Assembly (NCBI GenBank): GCA_015680685.1
Contig: MNCI01016016.1
Span: 118,317 to 182,316, forward strand
From: Gnetum montanum
Lineage: Eukaryota; Streptophyta; Gnetopsida; Gnetales; Gnetaceae
DNA length: 64,000 nucleotides
Direction: 5' to 3'
The stretch's first letter is position 1, and each line of letters starts with the position of its first letter. Position numbers and translations under genes: made by a program. The notes under the pieces were generated by a model. It was not told the DNA's origin, did not search any database, and saw only the letters and a list, made by a program, of their open reading frames with translations. Shown here in pieces: positions 1-9,829 of the stretch.

Positions 1-130
1 AATAATTATCTTTAATGCAAGATGCATTAAGACTCCTAAAGTCAATGCATAATTGTATCTCTCCAAATTTCTTACGTATAGGAACTAAGTTTGACACCAA
101 ACTAGAATGTCTTATTGGATATATAATTTT
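1..130 (-). pseudogene. gypsy reverse transcriptase, amino-terminal edge (cut by window start)
   Basis: These bases match 35731-35860 almost base for base. There the minus strand reads a Ty3-type RT start with the motif CIDLRNLN followed by DNYSLP. Only the first part of that block lies inside the window here, so the catalytic region is not visible. The identification rests on the copy 2 alignment. Confidence 0.6.
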
Positions 131-559
131 AGATTCTAAGAGTTTATCATTATCCTTTTTTCATTAAAGGTTTGATTTTAAGATCTACAAGTCTTAATTT
201 TTGTCTAAAAAGTTTAGTTTCAGACCTAGCTAATATTGTGTGGGTAATGATAAATGGATTATAAACCTTTAAATCTTCCTAGTACTAGGCTAAAATGTCA
301 TGGAATTCATGCAGTAATGCAATTAACATACCCTTTTCATTAGAATGTAAGTGTTTACCTATTCAAATAGGGTATTTTTGATTTTTCTTTTTGATAAAAG
401 TAATTTCAATTTCCACTAATACTTGCCATTCTTTATGTTGTAGGACTTAAAATTTTGTTATCCATTTAAACTTCCCTAGCAATAGCATTGGGTGAAACAT
501 CATTGATAAGGATTGAGCTATTTGTATATGAAGCTTCAATAATTTGATCGTAAAACTCC

Positions 560-1110
560 CCTTAACTAGTAAGAAAAAAAGTAATTTGATTATCATCATC
601 AAACACTTGTAAAGATAGCACATTATAAGGGATGGAGTAACAATCAACCTTCTCCATGATGATTTTAGAATCCCAAGCTCCATTAGGAAATGGAAGATCA
701 AGGGTACAAGCAACTTGTGCTAAAGAATTAGGAATGTGGTTTTCATCTCTATGAACATGTTTGAATGTGATGAGCTTAAATTCCTTGAATAATTCTAGCA
801 CTTATCTCTTGTATGCTCTCATTAAAGCATCCTTATCTTCATAAATGTTGTTAATTTGACTAACAATAAGGTATGAATCACTACAAATCTTTAACTTTGA
901 AAGATCAAACTAAATGACATACTTTAGTCCATGGATTAAAGCTTCATATTTAGCCATGTTTTTTGTCATGGACTTTGAAAAATGAATGGCTTTAAGCTTT
1001 GGAGTTTTTCCATGTGGGATTAACATAATTTTAGCATCGCATCCTCATTTTGATGAGGCTCAATCAATCCTAAATATCCATGTGTTTAAGTTATTAAAAT
1101 CCAAAGAGTA
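560..1110 (-). pseudogene. Additional RNase H domain (archaeal-like type) of the gypsy element
   Basis: In element orientation the region starts with a degenerate D-x-ASSK-x-G block near 1075-1040, continues with MAKYEALIHGLKYV near 960-915 and CSDSYLIVSQINNIYE near 890-845, and ends with HVHRDENHIPNSLAQVA near 755-705. This is the pattern of the archaeal-like RNase H found as an extra domain in plant Tat-type gypsy elements: catalytic Asp, a Glu in the AEYEAL-like helix, Asp in the SDS strand, and an R-x-x-N-x-x-A-D-x-LA ending. Here the last acidic residue reads Ser (NSLA), and in-frame stops break the domain. Its place between protease and RT is unusual. Copy 2 keeps it at 36290-36820. Confidence 0.65.
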
Positions 1111-1821
1111 AGCCCTTTGATCAATATAAGGATTATCATCATCATAGATTGGATTATAATTTAAGAAATGGGTAGTGAGGATTTTACTCATATCCTTGTC
1201 CTCACCAATTGATGGAGGATTGCCAAATAGGAAAGTCTTTCCATCATGTTGATGGAAAGGAAGTGTGTTAATGTGAAGTTCAAAAGTTTTCTTATAAGTT
1301 TGGTAATGGTATGTTGCATAAGTATGAGTATAGGGATTTATGTCTAGTAAGGAATCATTCATTGCATCTAAATTTTCATCTAGCTTGTATTCACCAAAGT
1401 TAAGATCAATGATTCCCAAAATGTCTTTACTTTGATCTATTAATATAACATGAGATTCTTCAAGACTTGAGATGAAATGATGATGGAAAGATTCTATAGG
1501 AATTATAACATGTTCAAATTCGCCTTTGATTTGAAGAAGGAACTTTAAGAAATCAAATCTAAAGAAACCTTCAAATAGGGCATCGAAGGTATGGGAAAGC
1601 AACATGCCATAAGTAGGTTTCATATAAACTACTAAGATGTCCATGTGACATGAAAAATTAGGGTATTTCTTTAGGTGAACTTGGATATCTTTAAGTGATC
1701 CTACTACATGGACATTGGATCCGCCAAGTTGGATAACACTTTGGGTTTGGGGAATCATTTGTGCTTCTAAAGTTTTACATACCTGAAGGGGCATTACATT
1801 TATAGTAACTCTTGAATCCAT
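1060..1821 (-). pseudogene. gypsy aspartic protease and downstream linker
   Basis: A 253-residue open stretch begins with MDSRVTINVM, followed by IQLGGSNVHVVGSLKDI near residues 31-47 and YGMLLS near residues 71-76. This is the retropepsin layout of plant gypsy elements, where the catalytic triplet should be D-S/T-G. Here it reads D-S-R in both copies, so proteolysis is probably lost and was lost before the duplication. The frame stays open through a spacer into the first residues of the RNase H block. The preceding ORF ends at 1891, so polyprotein continuity with gag is already broken. Confidence 0.7.
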
Positions 1822-1890
1822 TAGAAAATTATGAAAATTATTTTCTAGTATAACTAAAGTAGTTAGGAAAGGAGGTTGGTCCTTCTTGAC

Positions 1891-2553
1891 CTATTGGTTA
1901 AGGATGGGTGTGTCAAGGATTCCAGCACCATCTACAAAATGAACTTGTTTCTCACTTGTAGTAGTCTTACCTTTACTTCTAGATTCATTGACCAATCCAT
2001 GTATAGCTTCTTTTGTTTTCTTAAATTGTAAAATTTCATACATGGATATGTTGGCTTTAATTCTTTTCAAATCTTCTACAAGATCATAAGTTTTCATCTC
2101 ACTTATGGGCTTAGGTTGGTTTTGGTTGGGATGATTATGGATTTGTAATGATGTTCTAGGTTGAAGTGCAGTATTATGGTTTCATTTGCTAGGAGGGATG
2201 TATGTGTTCCCTTTTGGGCTACTAGGGTTGTTCATGAAGTCATACATCTTTGTAAATCGTGCACTTGTAGAGGTAGGTTCATTGAGCATGACTACCTCAA
2301 AGGAATCTACTAGTTCATTTTTGGTTTCACTAGTGATTTCTAAAACTATTAGTCGAGCCTTTTCCTTTTGGTTGTTTTGTAATTCTTGTGTGATATCCCC
2401 ATATAAGGCTTGGAATCGATGGCAAGACTTCTCAAAATGTTGTCTAGTGTTATGTATCCTACAATATTCACTAAGAGTTGCTTCTCCTAGGTTTACATTT
2501 TCCTTGTTATGTTGATTTCTTGTCTTAATATTTTTACACTTTAGTTCAATCAC
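1891..2553 (-). pseudogene. gypsy gag carboxyl end with CHHC knuckle, and pre-protease linker
   Basis: Two open stretches (2553-2182 and 2097-1891) lie between gag and protease on the minus strand. The first contains YCRIHNTRQHFEKSCHRF, a C-x2-H-x4-H-x4-C arrangement that resembles the variant zinc knuckle of some plant gypsy gags. The second contains YDLVEDLKRIKANISMYEIL, the conserved segment usually just before the protease of Tat/Athila-like polyproteins. Short gaps with stops separate the pieces. Copy 2 has the same two stretches at 38279-37908 and 37832-37641. Confidence 0.6.
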
Positions 2554-2829
2554 TTCATTAGAAAGCTTTTGTATGGTAGTTAAGAATTAATTCATTTGGG
2601 GTTGACCCTCAACTTTAGGTAAGTTGAATATTTGTGTAGTCTCAGGGTTAGGGATAGAGGGTATGGAGGAAGGATTTATAATAGATTCAATTAAATCATT
2701 CGATTGATCATTAGTTAGGCCTAGGTTTTGAGGAAATAAAGAAAAGGAAGTAATAGGACTTTAAATGTTTGGTAGAGAGTTGAGGATTGGAGGATTTTTT
2801 TGAAATGGATTTGGTACTATTCGTGTTTG

Positions 2830-3418
2830 GGGATTTAAGCCAAGATTTCCAGATTGGAATTGTAATGAGTTTGTGAGAGTGATTTGTCCAAGTTCAATTG
2901 CTTGGACATGTCTCCTTGCAAGTTGGTGATATTGGAATCAAATATGATTGTAGATCTGAAGAAAGGATCTATGGTTGAGAGAAAAACATTTAAGATTCCT
3001 ATCAATTGTGGTCGCATCTCACTAAAAACATACAATAATTTTTGGAGGAACCTTAAATTGTAGTTTCTAATTGTTTTCCCACTACGTTTTTGGAGGCTAG
3101 TGAAGTTACTAGAAGCTATAGTGGGGCTAGTAAATTTGTCAAATTGAGAAAGAAAATGTAGATTGAGGATTTGGAAAGGGTTAGGAACCATTGATTTGTT
3201 GTACCTTGAGAGGTAGTGATGAAAAACCTACATGCCACATCATGTTGAACTATGTTATGGATGCCTAGTCGTGTCTTGAAATTTTGAAGATGTTGACCAG
3301 CATCATTGAAAGAGGGATCAAAAAAAAGGGAAGTATGTTGAAGGGGTTTTAGAATTGGATTGAATTTTTGAAAGTTGAAGGGATTTTTGACCAAAGGTTG
3401 GGTGGAAACATTTGCCAT
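2830..3418 (-). pseudogene. gypsy gag (capsid-like region), frameshifted
   Basis: The minus-strand start at 3418 gives a 100-residue opening. HLQNFKTRLGIHNIVQHDVACRFF lies around residues 43-66 (quoted here as HLQNFKTRLGI then HDVACRFF), followed by TTNQWFLTLSKSSI. This is the retrotransposon gag pattern in which HDV, the aromatic pair and the tryptophan of the WF/WY motif are conserved. The reading then shifts into the overlapping frame at 3191-2835. Copy 2 (39170-38487) is more broken. The role would be particle formation around the element RNA. Confidence 0.65.
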
Positions 3419-3699
3419 ATTTGTAGAATGTGAGAACGTCGATCTAGGTTTTGTCGTAGTATGACTTGAAAAATTGTTGGCTAGAAAGTTTTGTCTTGTT
3501 GTTTTCCTCGTTTGAGGCCTAAGGATTTCACTAGGTCCAACTATAAACTAAGTAGACAACAAAAGGAAATTTTCCTTTTTATTAATTTAGTTTTTCATTA
3601 AAGTAGAAAGAAAATGAAGGAAATCAAAACTAAGGGAAAGATAGTAGAGAAATGAAATTTGGTTGAGGGAAATTGTAACGATTGCCCTTCTTCTAGTGT

Positions 3700-4990
3700 T
3701 AAAGAGGGTGTTGATGCAAAAATTTATGTTGTAAAGGCACACTAACAAACAATGCCCCTAAAGTGCTCCATTTTACAAGGTTACAACCTAGGGCACAACT
3801 ACCCTAGGAATAGTGTTTAGTGGGATATGAAATGTGGCTAATAGATGATTAACTTAAATTTGATCAAATTTAAGGAGAAAACTTTAAGTAGAGAATAGAA
3901 CAAAACATTAAAGTTATATATTAGAACATAACTAAAAATAATGTTTTGGTAACATGTAAGAGTAGAACATTGAAATAATAAAAATGACAAAGAGGAAGGA
4001 AGTGAATGAAAACTTTGTAGGTCACTCACTAATCTAGCCACCTTGATTCTTCTGCATCTCTTCCTGAAGGTACTCATAGCACAATCAGACTATCAGAGTC
4101 ACTTGCCTCATTTATCCTTCTAGATCTTGTAGGTGAGTGATGGTTGCCTCCACCCCATATAGAACACTGGTTTACCCCATCCTTTTTACCCAATCTTGTA
4201 GCTGCATGAGACCTCATATAGGGCTTCATCCTCCTCCTTCTCCCTCCTCCTTTTTCTCTTCTAGGAGAAAGGAGAACTCACCATGTGTCCACAATCATGC
4301 ATAATTTCTTTGGCAAAATTAGGTGGTGCATCAATAGCCCACACCTCTTTTTTAATTTGTAGTTCTTCCATGTGTGCTCGTCAATAACTAAGAGTAAGTA
4401 ATTAATTAATTATAAAACAACTAAGCATAAATATGGAGTTAAAACATAACATATATATTATTATTATTATTTGGTGTGTTCAAGGTCAGGTGCTGTGCAA
4501 CGGTGGCAGAGACTGCAGGGAATAGAAGGCAAAAAGGTGGGCACATGGCATAGTATGGTTATAGTAGTGATGGACACGGAGCAGCTTGCACCTGCATGGC
4601 CCTTAGCAGGAGTGGCCGGACTACACAATGCATGCGCAGGGAGCTCAGTTGTCAAGGGATTTTTGTGGCTGAGGTAGCAAAATAGCGTAAAGCATGGTGC
4701 AATGTAGGGCAGCACTTGGTGGCGCGGCTCAGGGCAACATGCCACTGCAAGTAAGCAACGGATGTGTGTGAGGGTTTGGTAGCAGGTGACTATATGGTAG
4801 GCAGCAAGGATAGCTACATGGCAAGGATGTGGACACTGAAGATAACATAGCCGTGCAGCACTAATGTGGATTTCCTGCAGTAAAAACGGTTTCTCTGCAA
4901 CTCGACAGTGTTGCAGCAGATTATAGTGTTGACTGGCAGTTAAAACTTATGGTTTTGTTCTGTGATGGAAGATTAAGGCCACATTTATGA
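3700..4990 (-). repeat. Probable gypsy 5' leader and LTR-derived region
   Basis: This stretch lies just upstream of gag in element orientation. From about 4190 it is repeated at about 40130-41000 and again, more diverged, at about 31480-32758. The third copy sits beyond the integrase end of the copy 2 element, so the three copies behave as 5', 5' and 3' LTR segments. Blocks in common include a GGCAAAATT stretch near 4310, the ATTATT run at 4457-4471 and the region 4540-4700. A roughly 72-bp tandem duplication (starts near 4926 and 4998) is shared by copies 1 and 2. I could not place TG/CA termini or a target-site duplication. Confidence 0.45.
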
Positions 4991-5162
4991 GTGATGTTAG
5001 TGTTGTTTACTGGCAGTTAAAACTTATGATTTTGTTCTGTGATGAAAGAGTAAGGCCCCATTTATGGGTGATGTTAGCACTAACACATTGCATGTTGCCA
5101 CTAGGCAAATTCATGGCATTAGTGATTGTCACAACGCTGCCAAAACATGGCTCTCAGCGTTG

Positions 5163-5489
5163 CTACCTTTGCCAATCAGAGGGCTTGGCAGTGTTTGGGT
5201 TGAGGTAGGGTATACCGTTTATGAATATGCCCTTTGCATTGCAATTATCTGCCACGTAGAAATCCTGTAGAGGATCCTTGTCGGCTGCATTAACTGCCAC
5301 AGCCACCCACACTGCCAATGCCATCATTAGTAACAGTGCCTTCTGCATCCTCCTCATCTTCTTCAAGGTAGTAGTGGTCAAGATGTTGCTTTTGCTTCCT
5401 CTATCTATGGAAGAATGCTTTGCTTTGTGAATGGGTTGTAGGCTTGCAGTACGTATGGTGTTGTTTGATTGGCAGCCACCGCAATTCAA
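5163..5489 (-). pseudogene. Germin-like protein, amino-terminal exon fragment (copy 1)
   Basis: The minus strand encodes a hydrophobic signal peptide (MQKALLLMMALAVWVAVAVNA) followed by DPLQDFYVADN and GIFINGIPYLNP. Plant germin-like proteins, secreted cupin-fold apoplast proteins, begin in exactly this way: signal peptide, then D-P-x-x-x-Q-D-F-C-V-A-D and a V-x-V-N-G-x-x-C segment. Here both cysteines of the expected disulphide are replaced (Tyr in FYVAD and in IPYLNP), and the frame stops after about 30 more residues with no cupin box. The likely start is the internal Met of MQKALL or the MRRM just before it, not the ORF's first Met. It is probably a truncated pseudogene; a real first exon with its second exon removed by the neighbouring gypsy insertion is also possible. 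Confidence 0.6.
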
Positions 5490-5674
5490 TCCTATGGTGC
5501 TCTTCTCTTTTGGTAGATTAGGTGGGTCAAGGGAGGACGTTGATGCCTTGGCACTTTAGAGAAGTGAGTTTGTCTACGTCTCTTGATTAAGATTTAAGAT
5601 TAATATAGTGGCATGGTGAGTGCGGAGCTTGCTCTCAATGGCTGGTGTCAAAAAAATTTCTTTGAAGGATATTG

Positions 5675-5814
5675 TCTACTGTATCATGGCCACCACAATA
5701 CACCACATGTTTTGCTCATGGGAAGGTTTTTTTTAAGTGGAGACTCTACTGTATCATGGCCACCACAATACACCACATGTTTTGCTCATGGGAAGGTTTT
5801 TTCTAAGTGGAGAC
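5675..5814. repeat. Tandem duplication, 70-bp unit, copy 1 only
   Basis: Two head-to-tail units of 70 bases start at 5675 and 5745 and are almost identical. At the equivalent place in copy 2 (about 41650-41716) only one unit is present, so this arose after the large duplication or was lost there. Confidence 0.9.
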
Positions 5815-5838
5815 TGGATAAAATGCAGGGCTGCAACT

Positions 5839-5946
5839 GCCGTTTCAGAAAAGAAGTCTATTATAGTTGGTGAATGGTGGAGGACGTGGAGAGCCATTTC
5901 AGAAAAGAAGTCTACTATAGTTGGTGAATGGTGGAGGACGTGGAGA
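5839..5946. repeat. Tandem duplication, 54-bp unit, copy 1 only
   Basis: Two units of about 54 bases start at 5839 and 5893, each running from the GCC(G/A)TTTCAG segment to GACGTGGAGA. Copy 2 has one unit (about 41738-41794). It lies 25 bases after the 70-bp tandem pair. Confidence 0.85.
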
Positions 5947-6029
5947 GTAAATACACTGTATTTAGTAAAAAAATTGGTTTCTGCAAACCTTATCTACATC
6001 ACGTTTCTATTAACCTTATTCAAGGATTT

Positions 6030-6245
6030 TGGGTGGCAAAGTTACCAACCATACTTACGAAACTTACCAACGTGGACAGTACTCACCGATGTTGTAAAAA
6101 TATGACTTTCACTTTGGACAGTACTCACCCATGTCTAAAAATACGGTAAAGTTACCAACATGGAGAGTACTCACCCATGTTGTAAAAATACAGCTCTCAC
6201 CTTGGACAGTACTCATGGATGTGTAAAAATACAGCTTTCACCATG
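6030..6245. repeat. Degenerate minisatellite around GACAGTACTCAC
   Basis: Four to five imperfect units contain GACAGTACTCA(C/T) followed by a TGTAAAAATA block and a CTCTCACC/CTTTCACC block. Spacing is irregular (about 45-60 bases). The copy 2 array has a different unit number and is split by a transposon (41900-42081 and 44968-45108). Confidence 0.7.
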
Positions 6246-6251
6246 TTCATG

Positions 6252-6668
6252 TTATGAAATTAATTAAATATACAAATTGAAATAGCAAAGAAAATAAGAA
6301 AAACACACAAAAATTTACATAGAAATCCTAAAGTGGAAAAAAGTACAAAAACCAATGCAGAGCTCTTTCTTTATCAAGAAAAAAATCCCAAGGATACAAG
6401 TCATCCTTGATAACTTTGACACCTTGTTTGTTGTTGTTATAGTGGTGCAAAACACATCTTCTCACCCTTTAATTTATAGGAGAAAACAACAATCTTTTTT
6501 CTATTATAAACTTTAGATAATTTTAGAAACTACCAATCATATCTCAAGCAAAAATTAAAAAGTTGGAAGTTATGATAGACATAACTTAAATTGATAAAAA
6601 TAGAGGAAGATTTTTCTTCACATTAACTGACAGTTTAATTTTTCACATTAACTAACAATTAATAATTC
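6252..6668 (-). repeat. copia-B 3' LTR, copy 1
   Basis: About 415 bases match 9404-9829 throughout, including the AAATTAATTAAAT start, the central CATCCTTGATAACTTT block and the ACATTAACTGA repeats near the end. The adjoining purine-rich tract in element orientation (complement of CTTCCACTTG, 6668-6677) fits a polypurine tract. Exact termini are uncertain by a few bases. Confidence 0.75.
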
Positions 6669-6699
6669 TTCCACTTGAAGGAAAATCTAACAAATCTTC

Positions 6700-7880
6700 A
6701 AGTTAGAGATGCACTGGTTCCAAGTTGCATTCTTATGTCTCCACTATTCCAAGCTATTTTGTGTAGAAAACATGCACATTTCTTACAACCACTTTAGTCA
6801 GCAATATTTTCCTTGGTGTTAATTTTCTCATTCCTTAAAGTAGAAAACCATCTATTTTGAAGTGTTTTATGTCCCTTATCTAATTTCACCAATTCCCAAG
6901 TTCTGAAGTATTGGAGTGAATTCTATTTCCTTTTCATAGCTTCCTTCCATTTTACTGCATCAGGACTTGTAAGAGATTCTTTTACTATTTGAAGTTCACC
7001 ATGATCTGTATAAAGAATATAATCTTTAAATCTAACTAAAGGACATATTATTCTACTTGAATATCTTACCCCATGTGATGTATCTTTGCTACATTTTCCT
7101 CCTCATCTTTATCCAAACATTTTGGGGTATTTTGATTTGCCACTTGCTCTTGTATTATATCTTCTTTAGGCTGCAAAACAAATCTAAGAACTTGCTATGT
7201 ACTTGAATCAGAAACCTTTTTCTTTTTTAGATCATAACGTATCACATTTTCTTGAAATTCTACATCTCATGACCTTACAAATTTCTTTGCCTCGAGATCC
7301 CATAATCTGAAACTCAATTCATCACTACCATAACCCACAAAAATACATGTTTTTGATTTATGATCGAATTTAGATCTATTTTCCATTTATATATGCATGT
7401 AAGTAACACATCCAAAAACTTTTAAATGATTATAAGAAACATGTCTCCCACTCCACAAACACTCTAGTACTTCATTATTTAAAGAGGAATGTGGTGATCT
7501 ATTAATTAAATAAGCAAGAATCAAAATAGCCTTAGCCCAAAAACTTTTAGGCAAAACTACACCAACAATTATAGATCTTACATGTTTAACTAATGTTCTA
7601 TTGTATCATTTTGCTACATTTTCTTGTGAAGTTCCAAGAAATGGACAAATATGCCAAATTTCTTTTTCTCTACAAAACTCATTGAATGCATTTGAAGTAT
7701 ATTTACCACCATTATTAGTATGAAAACATTTCAATGTTAGACTTATTTGTTTCTCTATTTTAGCAAAAAAGGACTTAAAAATATTTAACACTACATCCTT
7801 GGGATTTATTGGAAATACCCATACTTTTTATGTATGATCATCAATAAAAGTAATAAAATACAGTGAACCACCTAATGATG
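6700..7880 (-). pseudogene. copia-B integrase core to pre-RT region, broken
   Basis: The 7791-7606 stretch contains FHTNNGGKYTSNAFNEFC, matching the copia integrase core segment T/S-D-N-G-G-E-Y with Asp changed to Asn, then a degraded TPQQNGVAE-like end. Continuing downstream in element sense come FGC and FVGYG-like segments near 7400-7300 and an R(Y/K)S-TR and V-K-W-K-EAM region near 7060-6940, the usual lead-in to RVT_2. The RT domain then breaks off near 6840. The catalytic Asp loss and multiple stops make it inactive. Confidence 0.65.
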
Positions 7881-7886
7881 CTAGAT

Positions 7887-8711
7887 TTATTGGACCATAA
7901 ACAGCAAAATAAACAACCTCCAATTTCTATGAAAATTCACCCTTGTTGATTTACCAACAACACAATCTTTGCAAAATTTGGTGTAGCTTACTACAAATTT
8001 GGGAATGCAAAATTGAGATTGAAGTACCTTTAAATTAGAATAACTAATATGGCCCAACCATTTATGCCATAAATCAGTATCCTCCCTTGTAGTAACTGTA
8101 TCCACAAAATAATCCTGCAAACATATATTAGCTTCTAAAGTATACATTGTGCTAGTCTTTTTACCCTTTGTAATTATTAAAATACCCTTGGTAATTTTCC
8201 ACTGATTATTTTCACATTAAAAATTTAAACCCAAATCATCAAGTTGAGAAATAGAAATCAACCTTTTGGAAATTCCATGAATGTTTCTAACATTATTAAG
8301 AGTGATTTTAGGTAAACCAAGTTTTTGTAAAATAGCACTTCTTATATGAACAATTTTTAAAGGAACACCATTAGTAGCATAAGAAACACATAATGAAACT
8401 AGCTGATAGGAAGTAAAAATACATTGACCAGAGCAAGTATGAAATGAGGCTCTTATGTCTACAATGTAAACATGTTTTGTCGTGTTTAAAGAAAATACTA
8501 TAGATGATTTAGATACAATAAAATCAAAAGCAAGCTCATCCTTTGTATGATTTATTTGTGAACCTACATTACTTTCTGATTTTTCTAACTTTGCTTTTTC
8601 CTTTTGTTGCGGTGATGCGTTGTTTTTTCCTTCTGTTGCAGTGATGCTTTGCATGCTTTGTAACAATGACAATCCCTCTTCATGTGACCAATTTTGTGGC
8701 AAAACCAACAT
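7887..8711 (-). pseudogene. copia-B protease and GAG-pre-integrase
   Basis: The stretch 8711-8217 contains VYIVDIRASFHTC, where copia proteases have W-x-(V/L)-D-S-G-A-(S/T)-x-H; the catalytic S-G is replaced by I-R. The region closes with LISISQLDDLGLNF, the usual end of the protease block. The next stretch (8147-7887) has DLWHKWLGHISYSNLKVL and FCKDCVVGKSTR, the GAG-pre-integrase zinc pattern H-x-R/W-LGH-x-x-x-x-x-x-L and C-x-x-C. Both are readable but separated by stops. Confidence 0.75.
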
Positions 8712-9199
8712 TTAATCTTACTTTTAGAATTTCTTCTACTTTGAATCCTTTCCCTACTTTGAACATGTTTATTAGATCTACCTCTATTTGAAATTATAAA
8801 AGCATTACAAGATGATTGACCCTGTCTTTCAAGTAATCTTTTTTCTGCTTCTTGAAGAGTAGAAACTACACCATCAAAAGAAATATTACTAGTACTCATA
8901 GAGGTACTAATAGTTTTAATAATTGGATTCCAAGATTCAAGTAAGGAATTTAAAATAACATAACACTTCACTGGCTTTGGAATTAATACTTTATATTCTT
9001 CAAATTTAACAAAAGTAGCCATCATATCATCTAGATGATCTTGCAAAGAAACACATTCTTTCATCTTTGCATTAAAAACCTTTTGATAAATATTAAACTG
9101 ATTTAAACCTAAAGCTTTATCAAACTTGTTTTTCAACTTTACCCAAAGAACATGAGGATCTGTTTCATTAGAAAGAGATGTCAAAGTTCTGTTACTCAA
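8585..9199 (-). pseudogene. copia-B gag with intact CCHC zinc knuckle
   Basis: A 204-residue open frame shows the UBN2-type gag of copia elements (HVLWVKLKNKFD near residues 12-24, LQDHLDDMMATF near 52-63) followed by a basic tail and a zinc knuckle CWFCHKIGHMKRDC (C-x2-C-x4-H-x4-C, all four ligands present) near residues 164-177. It binds the element RNA in the particle. It is the longest undamaged copia frame in copy 1. In copy 2 the matching frame covers only 125 residues before a stop, so the two copies have decayed separately here. Confidence 0.8.
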
Positions 9200-9388
9200 A
9201 TAGGGATAGATTAGTGTTAGTGCTTTTGCTTACAACCTTTTCAAATTATCATTTAACATCTTTGCAAGTTTTGAAGGTTTAAGGGCCTCATCGCACTCTT
9301 GTGCTACAATATCTTTTATCAGCATACTCCATATGTTCCAATTTTGACCAAAAAGCTTGTCTATTGTCTATAACTTCTTCATCAATAT

Positions 9389-9400
9389 GCTTCAATACCA
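9389..9400 (-). other. copia-B primer binding site
   Basis: The minus strand reads TGGTATTGAAGC a few bases inside the 5' LTR edge. It resembles the initiator methionine tRNA primer site (TGGTATCAGAGC) used by most plant copia elements. It is repeated at 48280-48291 in copy 2. Confidence 0.6.
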
Positions 9401-9403
9401 CCT

Positions 9404-9829
9404 ATAACAAAATTAATTAAATCTCGAAATTAAAATAGAAAAGGCAACAAGAAAAACACACAAAAAATTTTATGTGGAAATACCAAAGTGGGAAAAAGGA
9501 CTATAGGAACTAGTGTAGAGTTCTTCTTTTATCTAAAGAAAAAATTTCAAGGACACAAGCCATCCTTGATAACTTTCATAGCTTGTTTGTTGTTGTTATG
9601 GTGGTACAAAACACATCTTCCCACCCTTTAATTTATGGGAGAAAACAACAATTTTTTTTATTATTACAAACTTTAGATAATTTTAGGAACTGCTAATCAT
9701 ATTTCAAGAAAATATTACAAAGCTAGACGTTGTGACAAACATAACTTAAATTTACGAAAATAGAGGAAGAGTTTTCTTCACATTAACTCATAGATTATTT
9801 TTTCACATTAACTGATAGTTAATAGTTCA
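9404..9829 (-). repeat. copia-B 5' LTR, copy 1
   Basis: Partner of 6252-6668. It ends (plus sense) with AATAGTTCA and starts next to the primer site. The two LTRs differ from each other visibly more than either differs from its copy 2 counterpart, which places the insertion before the duplication. Confidence 0.75.

Larger units (their letters stand above)
1..4990 (-). mobile_element. Ty3/gypsy LTR retrotransposon, copy 1 (3' part outside window)
   Basis: Read on the minus strand, the order is an LTR-like region (about 3700-4990), gag (3418-2830), a zinc-knuckle and linker region (2553-1890), aspartic protease (1821-about 1300), an RNase H-like domain (1110-560) and the start of reverse transcriptase (about 130-1), where the window begins. 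The same order is repeated at 33540-41040, where RT, a second RNase H and integrase are also present. All frames carry stops, so the element is dead. The gag-PR-RNaseH-RT-RNaseH-INT layout suggests a Tat/Ogre-like lineage with two RNase H domains. LTR limits are not resolved. Confidence 0.8.
6252..9829 (-). mobile_element. Truncated Ty1/copia element, family B, copy 1
   Basis: Two LTRs (about 6252-6668 and 9404-9829) flank an internal region on the minus strand: PBS at 9389-9400, gag (9199-8585), protease (8711-8217), GAG-pre-integrase (8147-7887), integrase fragments (7791-about 7200), and only the first part of the region before RT (to about 6700). Most of RT and all of RNase H are missing, so the internal part is only about 2.7 kb. 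The same truncated form occurs at 45118-48720, so the deletion predates the duplication. It would be non-autonomous at best. Confidence 0.85.

Noticed and set aside
447-713. Hydrophobic minus-strand frame, repeated at 36175-36441
   Set aside because: It overlaps the RNase H/RT linker in another frame. Its repetition follows from the duplication and is not evidence of coding.
2186-2515. Plus-strand frame of 109 codons
   Set aside because: It is a shadow of the gypsy knuckle ORF on the minus strand; no motif was found.
4467-4745. Cysteine-rich frames on both strands, repeated near 40420
   Set aside because: They lie in LTR-like repeat DNA, differ in frame between copies and show no domain pattern.
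5613-6149. Plus-strand frames upstream of the germin-like fragment
   Set aside because: Their length comes from the 70-bp and 54-bp tandem duplications; the copy 2 frame differs after each joint.
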